This document shows, one piece after another, positions 19,543 to 30,224 of a DNA stretch of 64,000 nt; the stretch's first letter is position 1, and every line of letters starts with the position of its first letter. The stretch is taken from contig NZ_CAMPJD010000001.1 in assembly GCF_946886695.1 (NCBI RefSeq), forward strand, positions 104,457 to 168,456, read 5' to 3'. Under the pieces are notes generated by a model. The model was not told the origin of the DNA, did no database searches, and was given only the letters and a program-made list of their open reading frames with translations. The DNA comes from an uncultured Pseudoxanthomonas sp. Lineage in GTDB: Bacteria > Pseudomonadota > Gammaproteobacteria > Xanthomonadales > Xanthomonadaceae. The position numbers were made by a program, and so were the translations under genes.

Positions 19543-22500
19543 TCAGGCGGCGCCGGCCAGGCGGGCGGCCTCTTCCAGGTCCACCGACACCAGCCGGCTG
19601 ACACCGGGTTCCCGCATGGTAACGCCACTGAGCTGGTGTGCGGCTTCCATCGTGGCCTTGTTGTGCGACACGAACAGGAACTGCACCTTCTCGCTCATCT
19701 CCTTCACCATGTTGGTGAAGCGGCCCACGTTGGCCTCGTCGAGCGGCGCATCGACTTCGTCCAGCAGGCAGAACGGCGCGGGATTGAGCTGGAAGATGGC
19801 GAACACCAGCGCCACGGCGGTCATCGCCTTCTCTCCACCGGACAGCAGCGAGATATTGGACACGCGCTTGCCGGGCGGACGCGCCATGATGGCCACGCCG
19901 GTGTCGAGCAGGTCTTCGCCGGTCAGTTCCAGGTAGGCGTGGCCGCCGCCGAACAGGCGCGGATAGAGCTGCTGCACGCCGGCGTTGACGCGGTCGAAGG
20001 TGTCCTTGAAGCGGCCGCGGGTCTCGCGGTCGATCTTGCGGATGGCTTCTTCCAGCGTTTCCAGCGCAGTAGTCAGGTCGACGTTCTGCGCGTCCAGATA
20101 CTCCGAACGCTGGCTGGCTTCGCCGTACTCGTGGATGGCGGCCAGGTTGACCGGCTCCAGCCGGCGCATGCGGCCATCGATCTGGGTGACGGCCTGCTCC
20201 CACTCGCGGATGTCGGCGACCTCGGGCAGCGTGTTGATGACGTCGTCCAGCACGAAGCCGCCGGCGACGACGGCCTCGGACAGCTGCTCGGCCTTCAGCG
20301 CGAGTGCCTGCTGGTCGAGCTTGCGCTGCGAGATGCGCTCGCGTTGGGCCAGCGCCTGTTCGTCGCGTTGCTGGCGGGTCTGCTCGTACTTGCGCAGCTC
20401 GTTGTCGATGCCTTCCAGCAGCGAGCGCGCTTCGGCCAGCTGGCGGTCGGCGGTGACGCGGTGTTCGAGGGCAGCCTGGCGCTGGGCATCCAGCTCCTGT
20501 ACCGGTGAATCGCCTTCGCTCAGCTGCAGGGTGAGTTCTTCCAGGCGTGAGTCCAACTGCCCGCGCTGCCCGCCCATGCGGTCGAGCGCCTGGCTCAGCG
20601 AGACGATCTGGGCGCGCTGCGATTCCAGCGTCAGTGCCAGCGCGTGCACGGTGTCGCGTGAACTGCGGGCAGCTTCGCGGGCCTGGTCGCGGGCGTCGAC
20701 CAGCTGGCGGCGTTCGCCTTCCAGTGCCTGCCGGGCCGACTCCAGGTCGCCCATGCGGGTAACCGCATCCTCGAGCTTGGCGCGGGCTTCGCGTGCCTGT
20801 TCGCGGCTGGTATCCAGTGTTTCTACCAGTTGCGCGATCTCACCATCGATGCGCTCAAGGCGCGTCCGCGTGGCGTCCACCTTGCCCTGCTGGCTCTGCA
20901 GCTGGCCGGCCAGTTCCGACACGCCGCGATGGGCCATGTAGAGCGTGCGCTGCGCATCTTCACGCTGTTGCTCGGCGGCCAGTAACTGGTCGCGCAGACT
21001 GGCCAGGCGTTCTTCCAGCTCGCCTTCGCGCGCCTGCAGCGTTTCGATTTCGCCGCGCAACGACTGGATCTCGCGCTCGCGCAGCAGCGCGCCTTGCTTG
21101 GCGGCGCCGGAACGCAGCACGCGCACCCAGCCTGCGCCCAGGCGCTCGCCGGAGCGGGTGATGACGGAATCGCCGTCGCCCAGCTGCGATTGCAGCCGGC
21201 GGGCTTCGGACAGGTCCTCGGCCACGTGCAGGCGGGCCAGCAGGCGACGGATCGCCGCCGGCCCCTGCACCTTCGCGGCCAGCGAGGTCGGTGCGAACGC
21301 GACATCGCTGCGGTCGTCCGACACCAGTGCGATGCGGCCGTCACCGAGTTCGCCCAGTGCATCGACCAAGGCTTCGGGCGCATCCACCAGCACACCTTCG
21401 ATCAGCTGGCCGAGCGCGCCTTCGACGGCGTTCTCCCAGCCCGGCTCAACGGTCAGCTTCTCGCCGACGCGCGAAGCATTGTCCAGGCCGCGCGCCTTCA
21501 ACCAGCTCATCGCGGCGCCCTGCTCCTGGCCCAACGCGGCGTGCTGCAGCGTCTCGAGCGAGGACAGGCGACCGCGCGCTTCCTGCGCGCGCTTGCGCAC
21601 GTCGGACAGCTCGGTCTGCGTGCCACGCTGCTGCTCCTGCACGTCGGCGGCGCCCTGCTTGCGCGCCTCGACTTGCTCGGTCAGCGTGTCCAGTGATTCC
21701 TTCTGGGTATCGTGCTGCAGCTGCAGTTGTTCGAAGGCGGACGCCAGTGCGTCCAGGTCCAGCCCGAGGCGTTCGTTGGCCAACGCCTCACGACGGCGTT
21801 CGGCCTCCAGCGACTGGCGGTCGAGGTAGTCGACGCGGGTGCGTTCCACATCACCGGCACGCGAAGCTTCCGCCGATTCACGGCTGTGGGTTTCCCAGCG
21901 CTGCTGCCAGTCGGACAGCCGCGTCTCGGCTTCGCGCAGCGCGTCCTGGCGGAACACGTCCTCCTCGCGCAGTTGCTCCAGCTGCGGTTCGGCATCGGCG
22001 ACCGATTCGCGCAACACGTTGAGTCGCGTCTCGTCGCCGCTGATGTGCTGGCCGAGTTCCTGCAGCGCGTTATGGGCTTCGTCGCGGGCCCTCTTCAGGC
22101 GGTCGCCGAGTTCGCGCTGGTGCTGGATCTGCTGCTCGATGCGGGCCAGCGTGCTGCCGACCTGGTAGACCTCGCCCTGCGCCTTGTTGAGCGCGTCGGC
22201 GGCTTCCTCGCGACGCACGCGGTCGGTTTCGAGCAGGCGCTCGGCTTCGCGCTGTTCGGCGATCAGCTGCTGCAGCCTGGTTTCTTCCTGCGACAGCGCC
22301 TCGCGCAGGCCCTGCAGCTTGCCGTCAAGGCCGCGGTACTCCAGCGCCTTCCACTCGGCGTCCTTCACCCGGCGCTCTTCCTGCAGCGCCTTGTACTGCT
22401 CGGCCTGCTTGGCCTGGCGCTTGAGGTGCTCGAGCTGCTTGCCGATTTCCTCACGCAGGTCGTTGAGGCGGTCGAGGTTTTCGCGGGTGTGGCGGATGCG

Positions 22501-23046
22501 GGTTTCGGTTTCCTTGCGGCGCTCCTTGTATTTGGAGATGCCGGCGGCCTCTTCCAGGTACACGCGCAGGTCTTCCGGGCGTGCCTCGATGATCTGGCTG
22601 ATCATGCCCTGCTCGATGATCGAGTAGCTGCGCGGGCCCAGGCCTGTGCCGAGGAACAGGTCGGTGATGTCGCGGCGGCGGCACTTGGTGCCGTTGAGGT
22701 AGTAGTTGCTCTGGCCGTCGCGGCTGACCAGGCGCCGGACCGAGATTTCGTTGAAGGCGGCGAACTCGCCGCTGATGGTGTGGTCGCTGTTGTCGAAGAT
22801 CAGTTCGACCGAGGCCTGCGAGACGGGCTTGCGCGCCGCCGAGCCGGAGAAGATCACGTCGGTCAGCGAGTCGCCGCGCAGGCGGCTGGCCGAACTTTCG
22901 CCCATCACCCAGCGCACCGCGTCGATGATGTTCGACTTGCCGCAGCCGTTCGGACCGACCACGCCGGTCATGTTGGTCGGCAGGTGCAGCACGGTGGGAT
23001 CGACGAACGACTTGAAACCGGACAGCTTGATGGTGGAAAGGCGCAT
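19543..23046 (-). CDS. smc: chromosome partition protein Smc
   Basis: 1167 residues from the ATG at 23046 (MRLSTIKLSGFKSFVDPT). An ABC-type head (Walker A GPNGCGKSNIIDAVRW) leads into a long coiled coil (about 170-500), a globular hinge (about 515-640), a second coiled coil and the C-terminal head with LSGGEKAMTAVALVFAIFQL and the D-box LLDEVDAPLDEANV. It organises and segregates the chromosome with ScpA and ScpB, whose genes are at 46.6-48.5 kb. A -10-like TATACT lies at 23180-23185 on this strand. Confidence 0.97.
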   Translation of the reverse strand: MRLSTIKLSGFKSFVDPTVLHLPTNMTGVVGPNGCGKSNIIDAVRWVMGESSASRLRGDSLTDVIFSGSAARKPVSQASVELIFDNSDHTISGEFAAFNEISVRRLVSRDGQSNYYLNGTKCRRRDITDLFLGTGLGPRSYSIIEQGMISQIIEARPEDLRVYLEEAAGISKYKERRKETETRIRHTRENLDRLNDLREEIGKQLEHLKRQAKQAEQYKALQEERRVKDAEWKALEYRGLDGKLQGLREALSQEETRLQQLIAEQREAERLLETDRVRREEAADALNKAQGEVYQVGSTLARIEQQIQHQRELGDRLKRARDEAHNALQELGQHISGDETRLNVLRESVADAEPQLEQLREEDVFRQDALREAETRLSDWQQRWETHSRESAEASRAGDVERTRVDYLDRQSLEAERRREALANERLGLDLDALASAFEQLQLQHDTQKESLDTLTEQVEARKQGAADVQEQQRGTQTELSDVRKRAQEARGRLSSLETLQHAALGQEQGAAMSWLKARGLDNASRVGEKLTVEPGWENAVEGALGQLIEGVLVDAPEALVDALGELGDGRIALVSDDRSDVAFAPTSLAAKVQGPAAIRRLLARLHVAEDLSEARRLQSQLGDGDSVITRSGERLGAGWVRVLRSGAAKQGALLREREIQSLRGEIETLQAREGELEERLASLRDQLLAAEQQREDAQRTLYMAHRGVSELAGQLQSQQGKVDATRTRLERIDGEIAQLVETLDTSREQAREARAKLEDAVTRMGDLESARQALEGERRQLVDARDQAREAARSSRDTVHALALTLESQRAQIVSLSQALDRMGGQRGQLDSRLEELTLQLSEGDSPVQELDAQRQAALEHRVTADRQLAEARSLLEGIDNELRKYEQTRQQRDEQALAQRERISQRKLDQQALALKAEQLSEAVVAGGFVLDDVINTLPEVADIREWEQAVTQIDGRMRRLEPVNLAAIHEYGEASQRSEYLDAQNVDLTTALETLEEAIRKIDRETRGRFKDTFDRVNAGVQQLYPRLFGGGHAYLELTGEDLLDTGVAIMARPPGKRVSNISLLSGGEKAMTAVALVFAIFQLNPAPFCLLDEVDAPLDEANVGRFTNMVKEMSEKVQFLFVSHNKATMEAAHQLSGVTMREPGVSRLVSVDLEEAARLAGAA

Positions 23047-23320
23047 GCGGCGGTGTCTTCCGGGCACCGCGACCGGAGCTGGCCGGCGCGCTGCCGCAAG
23101 TGTGAAATGGGATCAGCTTCGACTGCCAAGTTATTGATTCCATGGCAATCCGGCCTGCCGTCTGGCACGCCAACGGATGAGTATAGCCGCCTGTGACACG
23201 GTATGCCCGGGCCCGTGGGGGCCGTACGCAGACGGGCTGCCGGCGTACGGATCAGGCGCGCGCCTGTTAGCATCGCGGGCGGCTTCACCCCCTCCCTCAC
23301 ACATCAACGGTCCCCACTCC
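23047..23320. promoter_or_regulatory. divergent smc / tyrB intergenic region
   Basis: 274 bases between divergent starts. For smc, TATACT (minus strand, 23180-23185) is a good -10, but the -35 is weak. For tyrB, TTAGCAT (23267-23273) could be a -10, giving a leader of about 40 bases. An inverted pair GCCGTACGC / GCGTACGG lies just upstream of that. These are readings by eye only. Confidence 0.35.
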
Positions 23321-24523
23321 GTGTCTCTTTTTGCATCCGTCGAACTGGTGCCCGGCGACCCCATCCTGGGGCTGACCGAGGCTTACAACGCCGATCCCCG
23401 CACCCAGAAGGTCAACCTGGGCGTCGGCATCTATTACGACGAACAGGGGCGCATCCCCCTGCTCGACTGCGTCCGCCAAGTGGAACAGGCGCTGGCCGAC
23501 GCCGCCAAGCCGCGCGGCTACCTGCCGATCGATGGCCTGGCCGCCTACGACGCCGCCACCCGCGAGCTGGTGTTCGGCAAGGATTCGGCGCTGGTGGCCG
23601 CCGGCCGCGTCGCCACCACCCAGACCGTCGGCGGCAGCGGCGCGCTGCGCGTGGGCGCGGACCTGCTGAAGAAGCTGCTGCCGCACGCCACCATCGCGAT
23701 CAGCAACCCGAGCTGGGAAAACCACCGCGCGGTGTTCGGCGCAGCCGGATTCGACATCGTCGACTACACCTACTTCGATGCCGCCACGCATGGCCTGGAC
23801 TTCGCCGGCATGCTGGCCGACCTGGGCCAGCTGAAGCCGGGCACCGTCGTGCTGCTGCACGCGTGTTGCCATAACCCCACCGGCGCCGACCTGACGGTCG
23901 AGCAGTGGACGCAGGTTGCGGCGCTGATGAAGGACTGCGGACTGTTCCCTTTCATCGACATGGCCTACCAGGGCTTCGACAAGGGCATCACGGAAGATGG
24001 CGCCGCCGTGCGCATCGTCGCCGAGGCCGGCATCGACAGCTTCATCGTCGCCAACTCGTATTCCAAGTCGTTCTCGCTGTACGGCGAGCGCGTCGGCGCG
24101 CTGTCGGTGGTCGGGCCGGACGCCAACGCGACCAAGGCCGTGCAGTCGCAGGTCAAGCGCATCATCCGCACCATCTACTCCAGCCCGTCCACGCACGGCG
24201 CCGCGCTGGTGGCCGGGGTGCTGGCGAGCAGCGAACTGCGTGCGGTCTGGGAAAGCGAGCTGGGCGGCATGCGCGAGCGCATCCATGCCCTGCGCGCCGG
24301 ACTGGTGGACAAGCTGGCTGCCCTCGGCGCGCCGGAGTTCGCCTTCATCCAGCAGCAGGCGGGCATGTTCTCCTACTCGGGGCTGGGCAAGGCGCAGGTG
24401 GATCGACTGCGCGACGAGTTCGGCATCTATGCCGTGGGCACCGGCCGCATCTGCGTGGCGGCGTTGAACCAGCAGAACCTCGGCTACGTGGCGGAAGCAG
24501 TGCGCACGGTCAGTCGCGGCTGA
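23321..24523 (+). CDS. tyrB: aromatic amino acid / aspartate aminotransferase
   Basis: 400 residues from a GTG, which gives the family start SLFASVELVPGDPILGLTEAYN; the ATG at 23177 would add an unlike N-terminus. It is a PLP enzyme of class I (subgroup Ia) that transfers the amino group between aspartate, tyrosine or phenylalanine and 2-oxoglutarate. The PLP lysine is K249 in NSYSKSFSLYGERVG, with the CCHNPTGAD and DMAYQGF motifs before it. Whether aspartate or aromatic substrates dominate cannot be told by eye. A strong terminator follows. Confidence 0.93.
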   Translation: MSLFASVELVPGDPILGLTEAYNADPRTQKVNLGVGIYYDEQGRIPLLDCVRQVEQALADAAKPRGYLPIDGLAAYDAATRELVFGKDSALVAAGRVATTQTVGGSGALRVGADLLKKLLPHATIAISNPSWENHRAVFGAAGFDIVDYTYFDAATHGLDFAGMLADLGQLKPGTVVLLHACCHNPTGADLTVEQWTQVAALMKDCGLFPFIDMAYQGFDKGITEDGAAVRIVAEAGIDSFIVANSYSKSFSLYGERVGALSVVGPDANATKAVQSQVKRIIRTIYSSPSTHGAALVAGVLASSELRAVWESELGGMRERIHALRAGLVDKLAALGAPEFAFIQQQAGMFSYSGLGKAQVDRLRDEFGIYAVGTGRICVAALNQQNLGYVAEAVRTVSRG

Positions 24524-24546
24524 CCTGCACCGTCTACGGGTACAAG

Positions 24547-24570
24547 AAAGGGAGGCCGTGGCCTCCCTTT
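24547..24570. terminator. bidirectional intrinsic terminator
   Basis: AAAGGGAGGCC and GGCCTCCCTTT form an 11-bp stem with a 2-base gap at the tip, followed by TCTTT. A-rich sequence on the left gives a U-tract on the other strand, so it can serve both tyrB (+) and the ABC ATPase gene (-), which converge here. Confidence 0.85.
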
Positions 24571-24591
24571 TCTTTGCCGCCTCGGGCAGCC

Positions 24592-25674
<1,083 letters not shown>

Positions 25675-25794
25675 CACTGCTCCGGTCGGGCGACGCCCAT
25701 GGGTTGTATTCGCTGCGACCGGGCCCTCCCGATGGCAGGCATGCCCTCGCGGGCGATGCGTTCGGCTTCCCGTTCCGCAGGCGGGGAAGTTCGG

Positions 25795-25822
25795 CTATTC
25801 TGCCATGTAACCGTTTTCACAA
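25795..25822 (-). promoter_or_regulatory. candidate malK promoter overlapping the LacI-type operator
   Basis: On the minus strand TTGTGA (-35) and GAATAG (-10) are 16 bases apart, with the operator in the spacer. Binding there would block transcription of malK. The assignment of the hexamers is by eye and moderate. Confidence 0.4.
25806..25821. promoter_or_regulatory. LacI-family operator O1 (malK side)
   Basis: TGTAACCGTTTTCACA, with the central CG typical of LacI-family sites. Its first 15 bases are identical to O4 in front of lacI (43230), and it is close to the sites at 39007, 42112 and 45662. Confidence 0.7.
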
Positions 25823-26107
25823 CGCAAGCCGCCCGCATGCTGGTGCACATGGGCGGGTCGCACAGCCCACGCACGCCATGTCCGTCACGTCGCCCTGCGC
25901 ATCCGACCGCACGTCCTCCTATTCCGGAATGGCGCATACGTATACGGATGCCGCATGGACGCGCACGCCGACATCCCGCCGGCGCAGGTGCGCGCTATCA
26001 TGCGCCGCCCACGCGATGTGGCCCTTCTCCGGCAGCACAGGATCGACCAGGCGAATGCAGCGGACCCGTTTTGGAAGCCACCCCGCATCGAACAGGATGT
26101 TTGCCGC

Positions 26108-27115
26108 ATGAGCAACGCCGAGCGCGTCCTTCTCGCCGATATCGGCGGTACCAATGCGCGGTTCGCGCTTGCCGATGCGGCCGCTGCCGTTCCGCTGCTG
26201 GACGACAGCGTGCGCGAGTTCGTGGTCGCCGACTTCCCGTCGCTCGCCGAGGCCGCGCAGCATTACCTCGATGAAACCGGCGCCACGGCTCAGAACGGCG
26301 TCTTCGCCGTTGCCGGGCGCGTCGATGGCGACGAAGCCCGCATCACCAACCATCCGTGGGTGATCTCGGTGAACCGCACGCGCCAGGCGCTGGGATTCCA
26401 GGGCCTGAAGCTGGTCAACGACTTCGCCGCGCAGGCGATGGCGGTATCGCTGCTGACGCCTCGCGACGTGGTCGCCATCGGCGGCGCGCAGTGGGCGCCG
26501 GCGCCGCTGTCGGTACCGCGCACGTATGCGGTGATCGGCCCCGGCACGGGCCTGGGCGTTGCGGCGCTGGTAATCCGCGACGGACGCGCGTATCCGCTGG
26601 AGACCGAAGGCGGCCACGTCAGTTTTCCGCCCGGTACGCCGGAAGAAATCCGCATCCTCGACATCCTGTCCGCGCAGTTCGGCCGCGTGTCGAACGAACG
26701 CCTGATCTGCGGCCCAGGCCTGGTGAACCTGTACCGCGCGCTCAGCGAGATCGCGGGTGAGGATCCCGGCGGCCCGCTGGAACCGAAGGACGTCACGGCG
26801 CGCGCCGCCGCTGGCGATCCGCGCTGCGTGCGCACATTGGATGTGTTCTGTGCGGTATTCGGCGCCATTGCCGGCGACCTGGTGCTGACCACGGGCGCAT
26901 GGGACGGCGTGTTCCTCACCGGCGGGCTGGTGCCGAAGCTGCTGACCTCGCTGCAACATTCCGGCTTCCGCCAGCGCTTCGAACACAAGGGACGCTTCTC
27001 GCCCGCAATGGGACGCGTGCCTACGCTCGCGAACATGCATCCTCGACCGGGCCTGCTGGGTGCGGCGGCATACGCGGTCGAACTGTTCGGCCCCAGAACA
27101 CCCGCGCGCACCTGA
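26108..27115 (+). CDS. glk: glucokinase
   Basis: 335 residues from the ATG at 26108, which gives the standard start; the frame is open further back without support. It phosphorylates glucose to glucose 6-phosphate using ATP. The phosphate-binding LADIGGTNARFAL, the VNDFAAQAMA catalytic segment, GPGTGLGVA and GGLVPK are all present, as in the ROK-unrelated E. coli Glk family. It sits upstream of edd and eda on the same strand, so it feeds the Entner-Doudoroff route. AGGA lies about 11 bases before the start. Confidence 0.94.
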   Translation: MSNAERVLLADIGGTNARFALADAAAAVPLLDDSVREFVVADFPSLAEAAQHYLDETGATAQNGVFAVAGRVDGDEARITNHPWVISVNRTRQALGFQGLKLVNDFAAQAMAVSLLTPRDVVAIGGAQWAPAPLSVPRTYAVIGPGTGLGVAALVIRDGRAYPLETEGGHVSFPPGTPEEIRILDILSAQFGRVSNERLICGPGLVNLYRALSEIAGEDPGGPLEPKDVTARAAAGDPRCVRTLDVFCAVFGAIAGDLVLTTGAWDGVFLTGGLVPKLLTSLQHSGFRQRFEHKGRFSPAMGRVPTLANMHPRPGLLGAAAYAVELFGPRTPART

Positions 27116-27347
27116 GGTTTTGCGCAGATGCGCGCTGCAACGCAACACGCGCAATGTTCCGATGCAGGGACTGGTCTGCCTTTGGTCGCTTTCGCGTCTG
27201 CGTCAAAGGCGGTAGAAAGCATCATGCCGTCGCCGTCGTTCCCCGCCCTTCCCCTCCACGCGCTGGAGATGCCGGAAGGCTGCGCCTCACGGCCTCATCT
27301 CGCCACGCCATGCAGAATGTCCGCGTCTGCAGCCTAGCCCTACGCCC

Positions 27348-29258
27348 ATGAGCCTGCACCCCCGTATCCAGGAAGTCACCGAACGCATCCGCCAGCGCAG
27401 CGCACCCCTGCGCCGCGCCTACCTCGACGGCATCGATGCCGCCCACCGCGATGGCCCTCAGCGCGCCCGCCTGAGCTGCGGCAATCTTGCGCATGCCTTC
27501 GCCGCCTGCGGTCCCACCGACAAGGGCCGGCTGCGCGCCGACGTGACGCCGAACCTCGGCATCATCAACGCCTACAACGACATGCTGTCGGCGCACCAGC
27601 CGTTCGAGCACTACCCGGAGATCATCCGCAAGGTGGCGCGCGACCTCGGTGCCACCGCGCAGGTCGCCGGCGGCGTGCCCGCCATGTGCGATGGCGTGAC
27701 ACAGGGTCGCCCCGGCATGGAACTGTCGCTGTTCTCGCGCGATGTGATCGCGCAGGCCACGGCGATTTCGCTGAGCCACGACATGTTCGACGCCGCGCTC
27801 TACCTGGGCGTCTGCGACAAGATCGTGCCGGGCCTACTGATGGGCGCTCTGGCGTTCGGCCATCTGCCGGCGGTGTTCGTGCCGGCCGGCCCGATGTCGC
27901 CGGGCATCCCCAACAAGGAAAAAGCCGCCGTCCGCGAACGCTACGCCGCCGGCGAAGCCACGCGCGAAGAACTGCTGGAAGCCGAAGCCGCCAGCTACCA
28001 CGCCGCCGGCACCTGCACGTTCTACGGCACGGCCAATTCCAACCAGGTACTGCTGGAGGCGATGGGCCTACAGTTGCCGGGCACCTCGTTCGTCAATCCC
28101 GACCAGCCGCTGCGCGACGTGCTGACGCGCGCGGCCGCCGAGCGCGCGCTGCGCATCACCGCGCTGGGCGACGACTACCGTCCGATCGGTCGCCTGATCG
28201 ACGAGCGCGCCATCGTCAACGCGATGGCAGCCTTGATGGCGACCGGCGGCTCCACCAACCACACGATCCACTGGATCGCGGTGGCGCGCTCGGCCGGCAT
28301 CGTGCTGACCTGGGACGACATGGACCTGATCGCGCAGACCGTGCCGCTGCTGGCCCGTGTCTATCCCAATGGCGAAGCCGATGTGAACCGCTTCGCGGCG
28401 GCCGGTGGCATGCAGTTCGTGTTCCGCGAACTGCTCGATGCCGGCCTGATGCACGACATCACCACCATCGTGCCCGGCGGCCTGCGCGCGTTCTGCGATG
28501 AGCCGCGCCTGCAGGACGGCAAGCTCGCCTACGCGCCGGGTGTCGCCCAGAGCGCGGACGAAGACGTCGTTCGTCCGGTCTCGCGCGCATTCGAGGAACA
28601 AGGTGGCTTGCGCCTGCTGCGCGGCAATTTAGGCCGTTCGCTGATCAAGACCTCGGCCGTGAAGCCGGAGTATCGCTTCATCGAGGCTCCGGCCGTCGTC
28701 GTCGACGATCCGCGCGCACTCAACAAACTGCATGCCGCCGGCGTGCTGCCGCAGGACTTCGTCGCCGTGGTCCGCTACCAGGGACCGCGCGCGAACGGTA
28801 TGCCGGAACTGCATTCGCTGGCACCGCTGCTGGGCCTGCTGCAGAACCAGGGCCGGCGCGTGGCGCTGGTGACGGACGGCCGCCTGTCGGGTGCGTCGGG
28901 CAAGATCCCCGCGGCGATCCACCTGACCCCGGAAGCCGCGCGCGGTGGTCCGCTGGCCAAGCTGCGCGAAGGCGACATCGTGCGCCTGGATGCCGAAGCC
29001 GGCACGCTTGAAGCGTTGGTCGATGCAGCGGAATGGGCGGCGCGCGAGATCGCGCCGAACACCTCGCCCGCCGCGCTGGACATGGGCCGCAACCTGTTCG
29101 CGGTCAGTCGCGACGTGGTCACGCCCGCAGATCGCGGCGCCATGTCGATTTCCTGCGGTCTGCCCTACCACGACGGTACGTGGGAATACGATGCCGAGTA
29201 CGAACTGGGCGATGCCGCGCATGCGGCAGAAGCCCCGCATGAAGCCAAGGATGCGTGA
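27348..29258 (+). CDS. edd: 6-phosphogluconate dehydratase (Entner-Doudoroff)
   Basis: 636 residues. It dehydrates 6-phosphogluconate to 2-keto-3-deoxy-6-phosphogluconate with an iron-sulfur cluster. Conserved segments include [60 protein letters not shown] and [16 protein letters not shown]; the cysteines that hold the cluster are in place. It is the partner of eda 147 bases downstream. Zwf and 6-phosphogluconolactonase are not in this window. Some 230 bases separate it from glk, so it may have its own promoter. Confidence 0.97.
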   Translation: MSLHPRIQEVTERIRQRSAPLRRAYLDGIDAAHRDGPQRARLSCGNLAHAFAACGPTDKGRLRADVTPNLGIINAYNDMLSAHQPFEHYPEIIRKVARDLGATAQVAGGVPAMCDGVTQGRPGMELSLFSRDVIAQATAISLSHDMFDAALYLGVCDKIVPGLLMGALAFGHLPAVFVPAGPMSPGIPNKEKAAVRERYAAGEATREELLEAEAASYHAAGTCTFYGTANSNQVLLEAMGLQLPGTSFVNPDQPLRDVLTRAAAERALRITALGDDYRPIGRLIDERAIVNAMAALMATGGSTNHTIHWIAVARSAGIVLTWDDMDLIAQTVPLLARVYPNGEADVNRFAAAGGMQFVFRELLDAGLMHDITTIVPGGLRAFCDEPRLQDGKLAYAPGVAQSADEDVVRPVSRAFEEQGGLRLLRGNLGRSLIKTSAVKPEYRFIEAPAVVVDDPRALNKLHAAGVLPQDFVAVVRYQGPRANGMPELHSLAPLLGLLQNQGRRVALVTDGRLSGASGKIPAAIHLTPEAARGGPLAKLREGDIVRLDAEAGTLEALVDAAEWAAREIAPNTSPAALDMGRNLFAVSRDVVTPADRGAMSISCGLPYHDGTWEYDAEYELGDAAHAAEAPHEAKDA

Positions 29259-29264
29259 GCTTTT

Positions 29265-29382
29265 CCTTCTCCCGTCGGGAGAAGGTGCCCGAAGAGTGGA
29301 TGAGGAGCGAGTGTCATGGTCATGGTGGACTACCCTGACCTTCGTCGCCCTCTCCCCAACCCCTCTCCCGACGGGAGAGGGG
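29265..29382. repeat. paired hairpin repeat between edd and eda
   Basis: Two hairpins face each other: CCTTCTCCCGTCGGGAGAAGG (21 bases from 29265) and the similar CCCCTCTCCCG / CGGGAGAGGGG (29360-29382). The spacer contains GGTGCCCGAAGAGTGGATGA, a text often seen in xanthomonad dispersed repeats. It occupies almost the whole gap inside the edd-eda unit and may affect mRNA stability. Confidence 0.8.
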
Positions 29383-29405
29383 CTTAACCCAACAAGCCGA
29401 CATAC

Positions 29406-30062
29406 ATGACCATCGAAGCCCGCCAGCAGAAAGCCGAATCCCTCCTCCGCGCCGCCGGCATCCTGCCGGTCGTCACCGTCCACACGCTGGATGAAGCGCG
29501 CAAGGTGTCCGAAGCGCTGCTGAAAGGCGGCCTGCCCGCGATCGAACTGACGCTGCGCACGCCGGTGGCGATGGAAGCGCTGGCGATGCTGAAGCAGGAG
29601 CTGCCGGACATCGTGATCGGCGCGGGCACGGTGCTGACCATCGAACAGATGGAGCAGTCCATCGCGGCGGGCGCGGATTTCCTGGTGACACCCGGCACGC
29701 CGCCGCACATGGCGGAAGCGCTTGCCGCCGCCGACATCCCGGTGGTGCCCGGTGCCGCCACGCCGACCGAACTGCTGTCTCTGATGGCGCGCGGCTTCCG
29801 TGTGTGCAAGCTGTTCCCCGCCACCGCCGTCGGCGGTCTGGCGATGCTGAAAGGCCTCGCCGGCCCGCTGTCGGAACTGAAGATCTGCCCCACCGGCGGC
29901 ATCACCGAAGACACCGCGGCCGACTACCTGTCGCAGCCCAACGTGGTCTGCATCGGCGGCTCGTGGATGGTCCCGAAGGGTTGGTTGGACAACGGCGAGT
30001 GGGACAAGGTCACCGAGAGTTCGGCCAAGGCCGCCGGCATCGTGCAGCGCGTGCGCGGCTGA
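29406..30062 (+). CDS. eda: KDPG aldolase (Entner-Doudoroff)
   Basis: 218 residues. It splits 2-keto-3-deoxy-6-phosphogluconate into pyruvate and glyceraldehyde 3-phosphate. The catalytic E47 in LPAIELTLRTP and the Schiff-base lysine K135 in VCKLFPAT are present, as is the VTPGTPP phosphate loop. It is the last gene of the glk-edd-eda run. A REP-like pair follows and separates it from a convergent membrane protein gene. Confidence 0.97.
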   Translation: MTIEARQQKAESLLRAAGILPVVTVHTLDEARKVSEALLKGGLPAIELTLRTPVAMEALAMLKQELPDIVIGAGTVLTIEQMEQSIAAGADFLVTPGTPPHMAEALAAADIPVVPGAATPTELLSLMARGFRVCKLFPATAVGGLAMLKGLAGPLSELKICPTGGITEDTAADYLSQPNVVCIGGSWMVPKGWLDNGEWDKVTESSAKAAGIVQRVRG

Positions 30063-30081
30063 CAGCTCCGCTGGCGGGGGT

Positions 30082-30224
30082 GTAGGAGCGACGTGAGTCG
30101 CGACCGCGGAAATGAGGCATCGTGAACTTGGCTGCAACCGGGGGGCTGCCGCCGGGAGCATCATGCTTGTGCTGACACCACCGGACTCGGCTGTCGTGCG
30201 GTCGCGACTCACGTCGCTCCTACA
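30082..30224. repeat. REP-like inverted repeat pair B
   Basis: Perfect 27-base arms (30082-30108 and 30198-30224), beginning TGTAGGAGCGACGTGAGTCG, face each other around about 90 bases. The right arm supplies the TAG stop codon of the convergent gene ending at 30220. Confidence 0.9.

Larger units (their letters stand above)
25675..26107. other. divergent malK / glk intergenic region
   Basis: 433 bases without a supported gene. It holds the LacI-type operator and candidate malK promoter (25795-25822). The glk-proximal half is open in one frame, but with no ribosome site, and I see no clear promoter for glk. Confidence 0.5.

Noticed and set aside
19508..20203. An N-terminal extension of zipA
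   Set aside because: It lies wholly inside smc in another frame and is Arg/Pro/Gly-rich; the membrane segment and ribosome site fit the GTG at 19507.
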